Positions 8,367-15,362 of a DNA stretch of 64,000 nucleotides are shown here, piece by piece (position 1 is the stretch's first letter; every line of letters begins with the position of its first letter). This DNA comes from an uncultured Ruminococcus sp. (GTDB lineage: Bacteria; Bacillota; Clostridia; Oscillospirales; Ruminococcaceae), in NCBI GenBank assembly GCA_902780505.1, contig CACZFN010000001.1, positions 92,186-156,185 of the forward strand, given 5' to 3'. A program made the translations under genes and the position numbers. Below the pieces are notes generated by a model that was not told the DNA's origin, did not search any database, and saw only the letters and a list, made by a program, of their open reading frames with translations.

Positions 8367-9209
8367 ATGAAAACAATAAATCTTTCAAACGGAGTGGAAA
8401 TGCCGATGCTTGGCTTCGGCACATTTATGATAAAGCAGGACTGCGAGCAGCACGTCGCAGATGCCCTTAAACTCGGCTATCGGCTGATAGATACGGCGGC
8501 TTCGTACTTCAACGAGGAGACTGTCGGCAGAGCGATAAGAAACAGCGGCATACCCCGCGTGGAACTGTTTGTGACCTCAAAGCTATGGGTGCAGGATACA
8601 GGTTATGAGAACACTTTAAAAGCCTTCGACAAGTCGCTCAAAGCCCTCGGATTTGATTACCTGGACTTATACCTTATCCACCAGCCATACGGCGATTATT
8701 ACGGCTCGTGGAGAGCTATGCAGAAACTTATGAAGGACGGATATATCAGGGCAATAGGCGTTTCAAATTTCAGCGCCGAGCGAGTGGTGGACCTGGCACT
8801 AAACAGCGACACCGCCCCAATGGTCGATCAGATAGAGCTGCACCCGTTCTTTCCGCAGGAGGACACTATCACAGAGATACGCAAATACGGCTGTGTGCCG
8901 CAGGCTTGGGGACCTCTCTGCGAGGGGCAGAAGGATATTTTCAACAATTCCTCTCTTTGCGATATAGGCAAGGCTCACGGGAAAACCGCCGCACAGATCG
9001 CCCTGAAATGGAATCTGCAAAGGGGCGTGGCGGTCATTCCTCGCTCGACAGACACGGCGCACAGAGCCGAAAATATCGACCTTGATTTTGAGCTTTCCGA
9101 GGACGAGATGAAAAGAATTTCTGCCCTCGATATAGGCCGCAGCGAGATCATCGACCACCGCTGTGCGCACACCGCAAGGCAGCTGATAAACTGGAAGATA
9201 CACGATTAA
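8367..9209 (+). CDS. Aldo/keto reductase (first copy)
   Basis: NADPH-type aldo/keto reductase of about 280 residues, reducing aldehydes or ketones in the cytoplasm. The catalytic tetrad is complete: D42 and Y47 in RLIDTAASYFNEE, K72 in FVTSKLWVQ, H105 in LYLIHQP. The family signatures AIGVSNFSAERV and PQAWGPL are present, and the cofactor-binding tail region reads GVAVIPRSTDTAHRAENIDL. ATG at 8367 is preceded by GAGGTGG. First gene of a plus-strand run with the flavodoxin-like lipoprotein 13 bp behind. Clearly paralogous to the reductase at 12550-13410. Likely regulated by the divergent LysR gene. The substrate cannot be told from the sequence. Confidence 0.95.
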   Translation: MKTINLSNGVEMPMLGFGTFMIKQDCEQHVADALKLGYRLIDTAASYFNEETVGRAIRNSGIPRVELFVTSKLWVQDTGYENTLKAFDKSLKALGFDYLDLYLIHQPYGDYYGSWRAMQKLMKDGYIRAIGVSNFSAERVVDLALNSDTAPMVDQIELHPFFPQEDTITEIRKYGCVPQAWGPLCEGQKDIFNNSSLCDIGKAHGKTAAQIALKWNLQRGVAVIPRSTDTAHRAENIDLDFELSEDEMKRISALDIGRSEIIDHRCAHTARQLINWKIHD

Positions 9210-9222
9210 GGAGGAACACATA

Positions 9223-9948
9223 ATGAAAAGAATACTTACTATCATCACACTGGCAGCTATATTGCTGACAGCCTGTGCGAGCTCGTCGGGCAACGGCGGC
9301 ACGAAACCTGCACAGACTGCAAAACAGGTAGGCGTGGCAAAATCAGATGATGCAGCAGCAGTCGCTCGACAAAGTTCGGGCGAAGCTCAAGAAGAAACTT
9401 CTTCTAAGCAGCAAAGCAAAATTCTTGTTGCATATTTCACACCCGCCGAGAACGGCGAACTTGATGCGATAACATCCGCCTCAAAAGTCAATTTCTGGGG
9501 CGAGGATATGGGAAACGCGCAGGCTATGGCAAATGTTGTAGCTGCCTACGCTGGCGCAGACCTTTTCTCTGTTCAGACAGTCAAGGACTACCCGCTGGAA
9601 TACAATGACCTTGCCGACAACGCAAAGGCAGAGCAGGACGCAGGAGAGCTGCCCGAACTTGCGACCGCAGTAGATATCAGCAGCTATGACACTGTATTTA
9701 TTGTCTATCCGATTTGGTGGTACACGATGCCGCAGCCGATATACAGCTTTTTAAACGAGTATGACCTTTCCGGCAAGACAATAATTCCTGTCACAACTCA
9801 CGAGGGCAGCGGACTTGCAGATTCTGTATCAAAGCTCACTGAGCTTGAACCGAATGCGACGGTGAAGGACGGCTTTTCTGTCCGCGGCGCTGATGTGGGC
9901 AGCTCTCAGGAGGATATTGAAAACCGGCTGAAAGAACAAGGCTTTTAA
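9223..9948 (+). CDS. Flavodoxin-like lipoprotein
   Basis: A 241-residue predicted lipoprotein with an FMN-binding flavodoxin-type domain. The signal peptide ends in the lipobox LLTAC (Cys about residue 18), followed by a low-complexity spacer to about residue 65. The domain starts with KILVAYFTPAENGELDAIT; the flavin-contacting YPIWWYTMPQPIYSFL loop and the TTHEGSGLADSV segment match the Flavodoxin_4 group. That suggests an exported electron carrier or quinone/flavin reductase partner. It lies between the aldo/keto reductase and the alcohol dehydrogenase with gaps of 13 and 12 bp, so all three are one operon. Redox partner unknown. Confidence 0.88.
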   Translation: MKRILTIITLAAILLTACASSSGNGGTKPAQTAKQVGVAKSDDAAAVARQSSGEAQEETSSKQQSKILVAYFTPAENGELDAITSASKVNFWGEDMGNAQAMANVVAAYAGADLFSVQTVKDYPLEYNDLADNAKAEQDAGELPELATAVDISSYDTVFIVYPIWWYTMPQPIYSFLNEYDLSGKTIIPVTTHEGSGLADSVSKLTELEPNATVKDGFSVRGADVGSSQEDIENRLKEQGF

Positions 9949-9960
9949 GGAGGTAACAGC

Positions 9961-11121
9961 ATGAACACATTTACTTACTTCTACCCTGTGAAAACATTTT
10001 TCGGTGAGGGCGCAGCGAGGTCAAACCTGCCCGATCTGCTTGCTAAATATGGTCAGAATGTTATGCTTGCATACGGCGGAGGTTCGGTCAAGCGAGCGGG
10101 CATTTTTGACGAGATAAAGACAATACTTGAAGCCGCAGGCAAGACCGTCACAGAGTTCGGCGGCATAATGCCAAACCCGACCTACGCCAAAGTTCAGGAG
10201 GGTGCAGCTCTTGCACGAGAGAAAAATATTGAACTGATAATCGCACTGGGCGGCGGCTCAGTAATTGATGCCTGCAAGATAATCTCGGCACAGGCTAAAC
10301 TTCACGAAGATATTTGGAAATTTGAATATGACAGTGGAGGTCAGCCCACAGACTTTATCCCGATCGGTGCGGTAGTCACGGCCTTTGGCACGGGTGCCGA
10401 ACAGAACAACGGTGCAGTCATCACCAATACCGACAAAATGCTCAAAGCACCGCTTTGGGGAGCGTTCTATGACTTTGCGATACTCGACACAGGGTATACT
10501 ATGACAATGCCGCAAAAACAGGTGATATCGGGGGCTTTTGACAGTCTTTCACACTGTATGGAGACCTACCTCGGAACGCCCCGCAGCGAAAATCTCTCCG
10601 ACGAGATAAACGAGGCTGTTATGCGAAATATCATAAAGAATATCCGCCGCACCGTTACCGATCCTCAGGACAGATTTGCCCGCAGCGAACTTATCTGGGC
10701 GGCGGCCATGGCTGAAAACGGCATATTGAAAATAGGCAAGGTGACGGACTTTCAGTGCCACATGATAGAGCACCAGCTTGGCGCTTACACCGACTGCAAT
10801 CACGGTCAGGGGCTGGCGGTGCTGCACTCGGTTTTGTACCGCCATATCTACAAGGAGGACACTGCGAGGTTCGCTCACATGGCACAGACAGTCTGGGGCT
10901 TATCAGCCGAGGGCAAGACCGAGGAAGAACTTGCTATTGCAGGTGTTGAAGCTCTCGCAGAGTTTATAAAAGAGATCGGTCTGCCAACAAAATTCAGCGA
11001 AATGGGTATCGGTGCAGACACGGACTTCCGTGCGATAGCAGATTCGACAGTCATCACAAAGGGCTGCTGCAAGCGGCTGACAGCCGATGAGATATTCGAG
11101 ATCTTGCAGGAATGTTTATGA
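9961..11121 (+). CDS. Iron-containing alcohol dehydrogenase (butanol dehydrogenase-like)
   Basis: A 386-residue group III alcohol dehydrogenase of the NADPH-dependent butanol dehydrogenase/YqdH type, which interconverts aldehydes and alcohols. The nucleotide-binding GGGS motifs appear as AYGGGSVKRAG and ALGGGSVIDACK. Metal ligands lie in FDSLSHCMETYLG, FQCHMIEHQLGAYTDCNHGQGLAVL. Length is standard. AAGGAGG precedes the ATG. Its stop overlaps the next start by ATGA, so the following lipoprotein is coupled to it. With the aldo/keto reductases this cluster looks built for aldehyde or ketone disposal (inference). Confidence 0.93.
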   Translation: MNTFTYFYPVKTFFGEGAARSNLPDLLAKYGQNVMLAYGGGSVKRAGIFDEIKTILEAAGKTVTEFGGIMPNPTYAKVQEGAALAREKNIELIIALGGGSVIDACKIISAQAKLHEDIWKFEYDSGGQPTDFIPIGAVVTAFGTGAEQNNGAVITNTDKMLKAPLWGAFYDFAILDTGYTMTMPQKQVISGAFDSLSHCMETYLGTPRSENLSDEINEAVMRNIIKNIRRTVTDPQDRFARSELIWAAAMAENGILKIGKVTDFQCHMIEHQLGAYTDCNHGQGLAVLHSVLYRHIYKEDTARFAHMAQTVWGLSAEGKTEEELAIAGVEALAEFIKEIGLPTKFSEMGIGADTDFRAIADSTVITKGCCKRLTADEIFEILQECL

Positions 11122-12044
11122 GGATAGCGGCTTTGATAGCGGCGGCTCTGATACTGACCGCCTGCTCGGACTTCAAGGATCCTGACAGCCTTCCGGAGAG
11201 CTATACCGCAACAGTTACTGCTTCTGTGCAAGATCAACTATCCGATAGTTTGGACAGCCAAGGAACAGAAAGCAAGACAGTCGATCTTACAGAATACACC
11301 CACATTTCCGACAGCGACAGCATTGAATTTGGCACCCTTGTCGAGCGTGACATGATAGTTGACAATGTGTTGCATTCAGAGCAGCAGGGTGAGATACATT
11401 TCTCCTGTTATATTCCCGACAGCTATGACGGCAGCAAGCCCTACGCTCTGTTTGTGACGCTTCCCGGCTGGGAGGGGCTGTACTTTCAGGGTGTCGGCAA
11501 AAATCTGGGCGAGAGTTTCCTTTTTGAGGCGAGAAAGTACAATAACGAGATGATAATAATATCCACCCAGCTTGATGACTGGGGCGAGACCTCGGCAAAT
11601 ATGGCAATAAAGCTGACGGAATATTTTCTTGCTAACTATAACATTGACACCGGCAGGGTGTATCTTCACGGGTTTTCGGGCGGCGGAGAAACAGGCTCAC
11701 TTGTGATGTGCAAAAGCCCCGGGCTGTACACGGCGTATTTGATGACAAGTTCTCAGTGGGACGGTGATCTGTCAGTGCTTGCAAATGCCAAAAAGCCTGT
11801 TTATCTTGCAGTAGGTGAGAAAGACAGCTACTACGGCTCTGAGGCTATGAAAACAGCTTACGGGGAGTTGTATAAGCTGTACAAAAATATGGACGTATCT
11901 GATGATGAAATAAACAAGCTGATCGTGCTTGATGTGAAAGAGCAGGAGTATTTTGATAAGTACGGCTACTCCGACCAGCATGGCGGAGGAAACGCCTTCG
12001 GGCAGGACTCTGAGATTATGGGCTGGCTGTTCGGTGAACACTGA
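11118..12044 (+). CDS. Esterase-like alpha/beta-hydrolase lipoprotein
   Basis: A predicted lipoprotein of about 308 residues with an alpha/beta-hydrolase domain resembling the PHB-depolymerase/PhaC-type esterases. Lipobox LILTAC near residue 15. The nucleophile elbow is LHGFSGGGETG (Ser about 187), the acid is probably in VGEKDSYYGSEAMK, and the His in YSDQHGGGNAFG near the C-terminus. A lid or oxyanion region is suggested by FVTLPGWEGLYFQGVG. I use the ATG at 11118, coupled to the dehydrogenase stop (ATGA) with AGGA 7 bp upstream; an ATG two codons earlier is possible. Substrate unknown; the surface location suggests an esterified polysaccharide or lipid. Confidence 0.82.
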   Translation: MRIAALIAAALILTACSDFKDPDSLPESYTATVTASVQDQLSDSLDSQGTESKTVDLTEYTHISDSDSIEFGTLVERDMIVDNVLHSEQQGEIHFSCYIPDSYDGSKPYALFVTLPGWEGLYFQGVGKNLGESFLFEARKYNNEMIIISTQLDDWGETSANMAIKLTEYFLANYNIDTGRVYLHGFSGGGETGSLVMCKSPGLYTAYLMTSSQWDGDLSVLANAKKPVYLAVGEKDSYYGSEAMKTAYGELYKLYKNMDVSDDEINKLIVLDVKEQEYFDKYGYSDQHGGGNAFGQDSEIMGWLFGEH

Positions 12045-12058
12045 GAAAGGAGAACGTG

Positions 12059-12449
12059 ATGAACAAATTGAAACGCTTTGCACTTTTTGCAACGGCTGCA
12101 ATGTCGTTTCTGACAGGCTGTTCGGATTCGGATAACAGCAGCATTACAGAGGGCACAAATACCAAGACCGCACCAAAAATAACCGCAGGCGAGTGCAGTA
12201 ATAATGCAATACACGGGCTACAGCTACGCATCGGCGTATGACGCACCAACATACGCAAACGTTGGTACAAGCGACGGCATAGCAAGCTGGAAAACGATGC
12301 AGAACCGTCTGAATACCCTTGAAATCTACGGTATTCCCACGGAGTTCCATGCCTATGAGGGACTTCCGCACGGCTTCGGACTCGGCACGGGAACAGTCGC
12401 TGAGGGGTGGATCTACGATGCTGTGAATTTTTGGAAAAGACAGGTATAA
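12059..12449 (+). pseudogene. Decayed esterase lipoprotein with middle deleted
   Basis: An AAAGGAG site and ATG at 12059 open a lipoprotein leader (MNKLKRFALFATAAMSFLTG, then C) that runs about 50 residues and falls out of frame. From about 12204 another frame encodes the C-terminal end of an esterase: YDAPTYANVGTSDGIASW, then the His region FHAYEGLPHGFGLGTGT and the end EGWIYDAVNFWKRQV. The nucleophile Ser and about 200 residues between are absent. The two halves fit one ancestral secreted alpha/beta hydrolase that lost its centre, so I call it a pseudogene. Its last codons overlap the operator of the second aldo/keto reductase. Confidence 0.75.
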
Positions 12450-12460
12450 CTCAAAGTAAT
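12446..12460 (+). promoter_or_regulatory. Second copy of the LysR-type operator
   Basis: ATAACTCAAAGTAAT matches the box at 8281-8295 at 12 of 15 positions and lies the same 35 bp before a TTGTAC -35. Over the 40 bp from 12446 about 30 positions agree with 8281-8320. Likely bound by the same LysR protein. Confidence 0.6.
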
Positions 12461-12480
12461 AGCAGTATCACGATTCTGTA

Positions 12481-12510
12481 TTGTACATTTTCAGAAAAGT
12501 ATGCTACAAT
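12481..12510 (+). promoter_or_regulatory. Promoter of second aldo/keto reductase
   Basis: TTGTAC (12481-12486), 18-bp spacer, TACAAT (12505-12510). Same -35, same spacer and same upstream box distance as the first reductase promoter. Confidence 0.7.
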
Positions 12511-12549
12511 ATATATATAAACAATAACACATCTAAGGAGGAATAATTT

Positions 12550-13410
12550 ATGGAATTTGTAACACTGAACACAGGAGCAAAAATGCCGCTGGAAGGCTTC
12601 GGCGTATTTCAGGTGCCCGATCCTGCCGTATGCGAGCAGGCTGTCTTCGATGCGATCAAGACAGGCTACCGTCTGATCGACACAGCGCAGGCTTACATGA
12701 ACGAGGAGGCTGTGGGCAAGGCTGTGAACCGTGCAATTGCTGACGGAGTAGCCAAGCGTGAGGAACTTTTCATCACCACCAAAGTCTGGGTGTCCAACAT
12801 GAAGACTGAGGACACAGCTTATGAATCCGTGAAGTCCTCTCTTGCAAAGCTGGGGCTTGACTATGTTGACCTTATTCTCCTGCACCAGCCTATGGGCGAC
12901 TATTTCGCAGCATACAGAGGTATCACAAAAGCTTACAAAGAGGGAATCGTCAAAGCGATCGGCGTTTCCAATTTCTATCCTGCGATCCTTGCAAATCTCT
13001 GCGAGAATGTTGAGATCATTCCTGCGGTCAATCAGGTAGAGCTGCACCCGTTCTTCCAGCAGGAAAACGCTCTTTCAACCATGAAGGAATACGGTATCGC
13101 ACCGCAGGCTTGGGGGCCGCTTGCCGAGGGCAAGCACGGCATCTTCTCTCACCCTGTTCTCTCCGAGATAGGTGCAAAGTACGGCAAGACTGCCGCACAG
13201 ATTGCCCTCAAATGGAACACACAGCGTGGCGTTTCAATTCTGCCGAAGTCCGTTCACATTGAGCGTATGGAGCAGAATATCGACATCTGGGACTTTGCAC
13301 TTACCGACGAGGATATGCAGAAGATCGCAGAGCTTGACCTCGGTCACAGCGAGATCGTTGACCATGATTCGCCTGAATTTGTTAAGGCTCTGAACAGTTT
13401 GAAGGTATAA
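12550..13410 (+). CDS. Aldo/keto reductase (second copy)
   Basis: A 286-residue aldo/keto reductase with a complete tetrad: D44 and Y49 in RLIDTAQAYMNEE, K78 in FITTKVWVS, H112 in ILLHQPMGDYF. AIGVSNFYPAIL and PQAWGPLAEG are shared with the first copy, as is the ending HSEIVDH. The ATG follows a strong TAAGGAGG site. It is transcribed from its own promoter that duplicates the first reductase's control region, so gene and regulation were apparently copied together. The in-frame stretch after its stop codon encodes a hydrolase remnant. Substrate unknown. Confidence 0.95.
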   Translation: MEFVTLNTGAKMPLEGFGVFQVPDPAVCEQAVFDAIKTGYRLIDTAQAYMNEEAVGKAVNRAIADGVAKREELFITTKVWVSNMKTEDTAYESVKSSLAKLGLDYVDLILLHQPMGDYFAAYRGITKAYKEGIVKAIGVSNFYPAILANLCENVEIIPAVNQVELHPFFQQENALSTMKEYGIAPQAWGPLAEGKHGIFSHPVLSEIGAKYGKTAAQIALKWNTQRGVSILPKSVHIERMEQNIDIWDFALTDEDMQKIAELDLGHSEIVDHDSPEFVKALNSLKV

Positions 13411-13515
13411 GAAGAAAACCGCATTTATAAAGCGAGTCATTTTGATATGAATGACCGCGGGCACTATGTGACAAAGGCATTTGAGCAGATCCTTCCTTTT
13501 TATAAGTATCTGTAG
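13411..13515 (+). pseudogene. C-terminal remnant of an alpha/beta hydrolase
   Basis: Directly after the aldo/keto reductase TAA, in the same frame, 34 codons read ...YKASHFDMNDRGHYVTKAFEQ then ILPFYKYL and a TAG. SHFDMND...YVTKAFEQILPF resembles the catalytic-His end of dienelactone-hydrolase-like proteins. There is no start codon or nucleophile, so it is a fragment, a third piece of hydrolase debris in this island. Confidence 0.5.
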
Positions 13516-13588
13516 CCTTTACTGAATTTTGGTGACTCAAATATACTTCTGCCGTGATACAGCAGAAGTACAGAGATAAAACTTCTAT

Positions 13589-13620
13589 TGCACCTGCGTT
13601 AAGGCACAGGTGCATTTCTT
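13589..13620 (+). terminator. Rho-independent terminator
   Basis: GCACCTG and CAGGTGC pair around a 10-nt loop, followed by ATTTCTTTT. It ends the second reductase transcript. A second stem, ACTTCTGC/GCAGAAGT, lies just upstream at about 13550-13570. Confidence 0.75.
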
Positions 13621-13695
13621 TTCATTTTACTTTCATAATTTTTCACGCAGTTTTCACTTTCGATTTAGTTTTGTTTAAGTTAATGGCGATATAAT
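13621..13695 (+). promoter_or_regulatory. Helically phased TTCA repeats plus -10 box
   Basis: TTCA occurs at 13621, 13632, 13642 and 13653, and TTTA at 13664, that is every 10-11 bp. They end 22 bp before a TATAAT (13690-13695), and no -35 is evident. Phased direct repeats in place of a -35 are typical of OmpR/PhoB-type activator sites. The controlled gene is the lipoprotein at 13731. Confidence 0.5.
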
Positions 13696-13730
13696 GATTA
13701 CAAGATAAAAAACGAAAGGCGGTAAAAATT

Positions 13731-15263
13731 ATGAAAAACAACATTAGAATAAATTCTGTTATAATAGCGCTGGCGGTTTGTATGCTTGCAACAGGCTGTG
13801 CAAACAACACAGAGATCAGTGATGCTTCATCAAGCGAGAGCACGCAGGCGGTAACGATCGAGAGCAAGACCTCCGATACTTCAAGCAGTGTTGATAGTTC
13901 GGATAACGAAACCACAACAACCACAACAACTTCAACTGCTGCAAAGACAAGCAAAACCGATGACAGCGGTTCATCAGAAAATGACAGTTCAGACAGTGAA
14001 GCGGATTCAGCTGCCACTACTACCGGGAAAAGCGACAGCAGTGTAACTGTAAAGAGCAAGGATTCAACATCTGAAAGCAAAACAAGTTCAGGCAGCACAC
14101 AGAAATCAGAAAGCAGCGAAACTGTAGTTGCGACATATACTTCATCTGCAAGCGGAAAGACAGACACTTCCGACCTGTTTTCCGACAGGGATCTGAAACA
14201 GACAGCAGACACATCTGATGCGACAAAAATAACCGTTACAAGCGGCAAAACGATAGACATAACCTCTGCGGGGGTATATGTGATAAGCGGAACTGCAACA
14301 GACTGCACTATAAAAGTAAACGCAGGCGACGAGGACAAAGTTCAGCTGGTACTTGACGGAGTGGATATAACAAACACGGACTCCCCCGCTATATATGTTG
14401 TAAATGCAGACAAGACTTTTATAACAACGACATCAGGCAGCACAAATAAACTTACTGTTACTGGCAGCTTTACTGCGGATGGCGACACCAACACGGATGC
14501 TGTTATATTCTCAAAAGATGACCTTGTATTAAACGGTCTTGGCACAATTACTGTAAGCTCGGCTTACGGTAACGGCATAACAAGCAAAGATGACCTTAAA
14601 GTAACAGGCGGAAGCTACAATATTACATCAGCACTTGATGCAATAGAAGCAAATGACTCAATAAGGATATGTGACGGCTCATTTACTATAAAGGCTTCAA
14701 AAGACGGACTTCACTGCGAAAACAGTGATGACAACACACTGGGAAACATCTATATTGCAGGCGGAACATTTGATATAACGGCTGTGAGCGACGGTATTCA
14801 GGGCACGACAGTTACACAGATAGACGGCGGAACATTCACGATAAGTGCAGCAGAGGGCATTGAATCGACTTATGTACAGATAAACGGCGGCGACATTACC
14901 ATAAGCGCAAATGATGACGGTATGAATGCAGCCAACAAATCAAGCGCCGAGAGCGTGACCTTTGAAATGACGGGCGGCAAGCTTTCGATAACAATGGCTT
15001 CGGGTGACACTGATGCGATAGATTCAAACGGAAACGTTAAGGTAAGCGGCGGCACAATAAACATTACCTGCCCGACACAGGGAACAGCCGAGTCGTTTGA
15101 TTACGACGGCACAGCGACATACACCGGCGGTACGATAACAGTAAACGGCGAGCAGTTAAGCGAAATACCCACACCCATGATGATGGGCGGCGGTGGCTTT
15201 GGCGGTCAGCAGGGCGGCTTCGGCGGTCAGCAGGGCGGCGGCAGAGGCGGCTTCAGAATGTAA
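13731..15263 (+). CDS. Carbohydrate-binding (Cthe_2159-like) beta-helix lipoprotein
   Basis: A 510-residue surface lipoprotein. The leader ends in MLATGC (Cys about residue 23). Residues about 30-160 are a Ser/Thr/Asp/Lys-rich linker. From about 165 to 470 it carries the repeated short strands (IDITSAGVYVISGTATDCTI, DALEANDSIRI, DGIQGTTVTQI, DGMNAANKS, DAIDSNGNVKVSGG) of the Cthe_2159-type right-handed beta-helix, a fold reported to bind acidic plant polysaccharide. The last 30 residues are a Gly/Gln-rich tail (GGGGFGGQQGGFGGQQGG). AAAGGCGG precedes the ATG. Probably a cell-surface adhesin or glycan binder. Regulated through the phased repeats just upstream (inference). Confidence 0.85.
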   Translation: MKNNIRINSVIIALAVCMLATGCANNTEISDASSSESTQAVTIESKTSDTSSSVDSSDNETTTTTTTSTAAKTSKTDDSGSSENDSSDSEADSAATTTGKSDSSVTVKSKDSTSESKTSSGSTQKSESSETVVATYTSSASGKTDTSDLFSDRDLKQTADTSDATKITVTSGKTIDITSAGVYVISGTATDCTIKVNAGDEDKVQLVLDGVDITNTDSPAIYVVNADKTFITTTSGSTNKLTVTGSFTADGDTNTDAVIFSKDDLVLNGLGTITVSSAYGNGITSKDDLKVTGGSYNITSALDAIEANDSIRICDGSFTIKASKDGLHCENSDDNTLGNIYIAGGTFDITAVSDGIQGTTVTQIDGGTFTISAAEGIESTYVQINGGDITISANDDGMNAANKSSAESVTFEMTGGKLSITMASGDTDAIDSNGNVKVSGGTINITCPTQGTAESFDYDGTATYTGGTITVNGEQLSEIPTPMMMGGGGFGGQQGGFGGQQGGGRGGFRM

Positions 15264-15310
15264 AACAAAAACAAGCTTCATATTTATTTCTTCCATTCCT
15301 TAAATCATAA

Positions 15311-15342
15311 AAGGCCCCGGTGGCAGTTGTCTGTCATCGGGG
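15311..15342. terminator. Bidirectional terminator
   Basis: GGCCCCGGTGGCAG and CTGTCATCGGGGCC form a 14-bp stem with two mismatches and a TTGT loop, between two converging genes. On the minus strand it is followed by TTTTATGATTT, so it works best for the EAL-HDOD gene. Confidence 0.7.
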
Positions 15343-15362
15343 CCGATCATTCACACAAAAAA

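Noticed and set aside
13643-14338. Long 231-codon frame on the minus strand opposite the beta-helix lipoprotein
   Set aside because: It is the mirror of a Ser/Thr-rich coding region, giving an artificial hydrophobic Val/Leu/Ser protein; no ribosome site fits and the plus frame has a clear leader, lipobox and domain.
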